Positions 6,935 to 9,292 of a stretch of DNA of 9,292 nucleotides are shown here, piece by piece. The position numbers and the translations under genes are program-made. The notes beneath the pieces were generated by a model that was not told the DNA's origin, did no database searches, and saw nothing but the letters and a program-made list of their open reading frames with translations. The stretch's first letter is position 1, and every line of letters starts with the position of its first letter. Source of the DNA: Candidatus Delongbacteria bacterium (GTDB lineage: Bacteria > UBA4055); the NCBI GenBank assembly GCA_013139625.1, contig WTAK01000169.1, forward strand, positions 1 to 9,292. Direction: 5' to 3'.

Positions 6935-8049
6935 TATTTTCTCTCCTCCTTAAACAACTCTGCACATTTCAAATCTATATATGCGTGATTTACATTCTGG
7001 AATTTATACCACCAATAAGGATCATCTGAACCCTGATATGAATAATCCCAAAGTGAAAAGAAAAGTATAAAACTTAACTCAACCCTATAATCAATCATTA
7101 ATTGCTCAAATGAGTAGTTTACAACTCCAAATCTTTTAAGTGTTTTGTGATAATGTTTTAATAATTTTTGCTCTCTATTCTTATAGTATCTTTGAGCTGG
7201 ATTTAACTTCTTAATAATCAAATGTATCAAATCTCTTGCAGGATTATTAATATGTACATCCTGAAAATCTATAAGTTTAGTTTTTTCTTTCGATTCTTTG
7301 GATAAGCAAAGAAATTGTTGAAAGTAACTGTCCCCATTGATTAAAGTATAGTGTTTCTTTTCAAGAACTCTACTATGGAAATATTTTTTCCAAACAAATT
7401 CAAAATTATCTATCGCATTATCAAATAGAGATATTGTTTCTTTTGGTAACCAATTCTTTTCAACTGTAAGAAATTTATTCCAATCTTTTCTACAATCTTC
7501 AGCCCATTCCTTAATCACTTTTCTTGTGTCATTATTCCACATTTCAGAGTTGAAAATACTATCTTGTTTATATAAGCTATTATCTTCCCACCAATGTGCA
7601 TGAAATTCAGCTAAACTCTCGATCATTCCAAAATATTTATCATCATTTGGGACATTAAATCTAGGGACAAATGCTGCTAGATCAATTGGAGGTTCATGTA
7701 TGTCAGCATAATCTTTGAAGATTAAAATTGATGATTTAGCCTTATTATCAAAATCGGCGTAATAACACTTAATTATAACATCTAAGTTAATTTCATTTTC
7801 TGCCAAATAGATATAAAACTTCGCTTCATTATCATTTTTATCTAGTTTAATGAAAAACTTGGTATTCTTCTCGCCTTTACTATCACTAGAATATTTTATT
7901 TCAAAATGAGCTGAGTTTGAGTTTACACCAACTATATCTTTTCTGATACTTAAAGACTCAACACAACCTTGTTTAATGTGCCCATTTTTAAGTAAAATTT
8001 TTGTTAAATATTCGGGTGTAACTTCTGTTAATTCTCTAGGTATTTTCAT
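6934..8049 (-). CDS. APH/ecdysteroid-kinase-like phosphotransferase with altered catalytic loop
   Basis: A 371-residue protein with the two-lobed APH/choline-kinase-like fold. In order: a nucleotide-loop region IVGVNSNSAHFEI (39-51), the ATP-contacting lysine in FFIKLD (K68), the helix-C glutamate (E75, NEAKFY), the hinge ILIFKDYAD (108-116), LAEFHAHWWED (146-156), which is typical of the CHK/ecdysteroid-kinase-like branch, the catalytic loop LINGDSYFQQFL (236-247) and the metal-binding LIDFQD (259-264), then PARDLIHLI. The catalytic loop is unusual. The family's HGDxxxxN is NGDSYFQQ here: histidine becomes asparagine and the metal-binding asparagine becomes glutamine, while the key aspartates D240 and D261 are kept. 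It could still be an active kinase with shifted metal binding, or a weakly active relative. The ATG has AAGGAG overlapping the stop of the ABC-F gene. Its last codons overlap the P-loop kinase start by one base. Substrate unknown. Confidence 0.8.
   Translation of the reverse strand: MKIPRELTEVTPEYLTKILLKNGHIKQGCVESLSIRKDIVGVNSNSAHFEIKYSSDSKGEKNTKFFIKLDKNDNEAKFYIYLAENEINLDVIIKCYYADFDNKAKSSILIFKDYADIHEPPIDLAAFVPRFNVPNDDKYFGMIESLAEFHAHWWEDNSLYKQDSIFNSEMWNNDTRKVIKEWAEDCRKDWNKFLTVEKNWLPKETISLFDNAIDNFEFVWKKYFHSRVLEKKHYTLINGDSYFQQFLCLSKESKEKTKLIDFQDVHINNPARDLIHLIIKKLNPAQRYYKNREQKLLKHYHKTLKRFGVVNYSFEQLMIDYRVELSFILFFSLWDYSYQGSDDPYWWYKFQNVNHAYIDLKCAELFKEERK
6943..6951 (-). promoter_or_regulatory. Ribosome binding site inside the upstream gene, for a GTG start
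   Basis: The minus strand reads AAGGAGGAGAGAAAATAGTG. The strong AAGGAGGAG is also the K-E-E codons near the end of the phosphotransferase gene, and lies 8 bases before the GTG that overlaps the TAG stop by one base. It supports GTG as the real start of the kinase gene, since no ATG occurs in frame near the Walker A strand. Confidence 0.8.
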
Positions 8050-8056
8050 CTTATTT

Positions 8057-8062
8057 CTCCTT
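8057..8062 (-). promoter_or_regulatory. Ribosome binding site sharing the ABC-F stop codon
   Basis: The minus strand reads TAAGGAGAAATAAGATG. As at 3184-3189, the AAGGAG reuses the last two bases of the upstream TAA stop (8063-8061), and the phosphotransferase ATG follows 7 bases later. The recurrence of this layout points to translational coupling within the unit. Confidence 0.75.
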
Positions 8063-9292
8063 AAATTTCCATCATTATTTCATACAATTCTTCAAGCCTA
8101 ACTTCCAATATTTTGATCTTCTGATACGACTCAGCAACTTTCTCATAATCATCGGGACTAGCTTCAATTAATTTATTAAGATTATCGATCTGATTTTCAA
8201 TTTCTTCGATCTTTTTTTCAGTTTGCTCCAGCTTGAATTTATTTGATGCTCGTTTTTTTACAACAGGTTTTGCTTTCTTTTCTTTCATTGGAAGTGGGGA
8301 AGATGCAGTGATTTGCTGTTTTAATTTACATTCTTTATAGTAATCATAATCCCCATCGTAACTTTTGATCCCAATATCAGAAAGTTCAATTATTCTGTTA
8401 GATATCTGATTGATGAAATATCTATCGTGTGAAACAAATAATATAGTTCCTTCAAAGCTATTCAGAGCTTCTTCGAGCATTTCCTTTGAATCAATATCAA
8501 GATGATTAGTCGGTTCATCGAGTATGAGCAGATTCGTATCGGTTTGCATCAGAAGTGCAAGTTTGAGCCTTGTTTTTTCTCCTCCTGAGAGCTCTTTGAT
8601 CTTTTTAAATACATCGTTTTTGTAAAAAAGAAAGTTGGATAATGCATTTCTGGCTAATCCTTCATAGACTTTGCAATAATCCTTATAAACTTCAAGAACA
8701 GTGCTATCCATATCATCAAATTGAATATTCTGATCAAGATATCCGAGTTTCACACTTGAACCAATAATTGCTTCTCCTGAATCTGTATTAAGCTTCTTTA
8801 GAATGATCTTTAACAGTGTTGATTTCCCACAGCCGTTCTTTCCTAAAAGTGCGACTCTTTCTTTGAAATATATATTCATCTCAATGTTCTCAAAGAGCCT
8901 AGTGTTGTCGAAAGATTTTGAAAGCTTTTTGCAGACAATAACGTTCTTCCCTGATCTTTTTTGACCTGTAAAGTTGAGACCGATCCCTTTTCTTTCTAAT
9001 TTAGGTTTATTAAGCATCTCTACCTTGTCCAATCTCTTCTGAAGCTCCTTAGCTTTCTTGAAAAATTTATCATGATCTCCTCTTGCCCAGATAATGTATC
9101 TCTTAATAGCTTCTTTCATAGCATTTACTTTCCGTTGCTGATCTTTGTATATTTCGAATTCCGCTAGTAATCGTCTTTCTTTTTCAACTTTGTAATAAGA
9201 AAAATTTCCATGAAATACATCACTACTACCATCTTCAAGTTCAATTATTTTATTCACGGTTCTATCCAGAAAATACCTATCATGAGATACTA
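8061..9292 (-). CDS. ABC-F family ATPase, C-terminal 409 residues (5' end outside window)
   Basis: ABC-F proteins are soluble twin-ATPase proteins that act at the ribosome E site; some give antibiotic resistance by ribosome protection. The frame stays open to the right edge and begins VSHDRYFLDRTVNKIIEL, the H-loop end of the first ATPase domain. The GTG at 9257 is therefore an internal valine, not a start. Next come an interdomain linker (about residues 45-105, with AIKRYIIWARGD) and the second ATPase domain: Walker A LLGKNGCGKST (148-158), signature LSGGE (234-238), Walker B LLILDEPTNHLD (254-265) and H-loop SHDRYF (287-292). A lysine-rich stretch and a C-terminal coiled coil follow (about 350-409), as in Uup/YdiF-like members. 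All ATPase motifs of the second domain look intact. The linker appears short, which is not diagnostic for or against resistance-type ABC-F proteins. Whether it is housekeeping or protective cannot be decided here. Confidence 0.92.
   Translation of the reverse strand, partial: VSHDRYFLDRTVNKIIELEDGSSDVFHGNFSYYKVEKERRLLAEFEIYKDQQRKVNAMKEAIKRYIIWARGDHDKFFKKAKELQKRLDKVEMLNKPKLERKGIGLNFTGQKRSGKNVIVCKKLSKSFDNTRLFENIEMNIYFKERVALLGKNGCGKSTLLKIILKKLNTDSGEAIIGSSVKLGYLDQNIQFDDMDSTVLEVYKDYCKVYEGLARNALSNFLFYKNDVFKKIKELSGGEKTRLKLALLMQTDTNLLILDEPTNHLDIDSKEMLEEALNSFEGTILFVSHDRYFINQISNRIIELSDIGIKSYDGDYDYYKECKLKQQITASSPLPMKEKKAKPVVKKRASNKFKLEQTEKKIEEIENQIDNLNKLIEASPDDYEKVAESYQKIKILEVRLEELYEIMMEI

Noticed and set aside
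9255..9257. GTG as a start for the ABC-F gene
   Set aside because: The frame continues to the edge with SHDRYFLDR, the H-loop of the first ATPase domain, so this codon is an internal valine.

Overview
The window is AT-rich bacterial DNA, with GC roughly one third by eye. Every supportable gene lies on the minus strand, so transcription runs from position 9292 down to position 1. There are nine or more genes with spacers of about 10 to 55 bases, one 1-base overlap, and one 92-base spacer that carries two perfect hairpins. Most starts have a strong AAGGAG-type ribosome binding site. Two genes encode lipoproteins with six-bladed beta-propeller (NHL-like) sequence, a type common in the Bacteroidota/FCB group. 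That combination points to a Gram-negative FCB-type bacterium, possibly an uncultured phylum such as Cloacimonadota or Delongbacteria rather than a typical Bacteroidota, which usually have weak Shine-Dalgarno sites. This placement is inference.

In transcription order, the right part (9292 to 5229) holds: an ABC-F ATPase whose 5' end lies outside the window; an APH/ecdysteroid-kinase-like phosphotransferase with an altered catalytic loop; a P-loop kinase-like protein starting at GTG and translationally coupled to the phosphotransferase; and a two-domain GNAT acetyltransferase. The 92-base spacer with two hairpins follows. The left part (5136 to 1) holds: a class I SAM-dependent methyltransferase; a beta-propeller lipoprotein; a small GNAT acetyltransferase; a second, paralogous beta-propeller lipoprotein; a P-loop kinase fused to two lipocalin-like repeats; and the N-terminal 88 residues of a second APH-family phosphotransferase that runs off the left edge.

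The striking feature is the family composition. APH-like kinases, P-loop kinase-like proteins, GNAT acetyltransferases and propeller lipoproteins each occur twice, together with one methyltransferase and one ABC-F protein. These are families that modify small molecules or protect ribosomes, so the cluster could be a resistance or small-molecule-modification locus, or simply an accumulation of accessory genes. No substrate can be read from the sequence. No tRNA, rRNA, CRISPR array, transposase or integrase is visible, and no gene-free stretch exceeds 92 bases.
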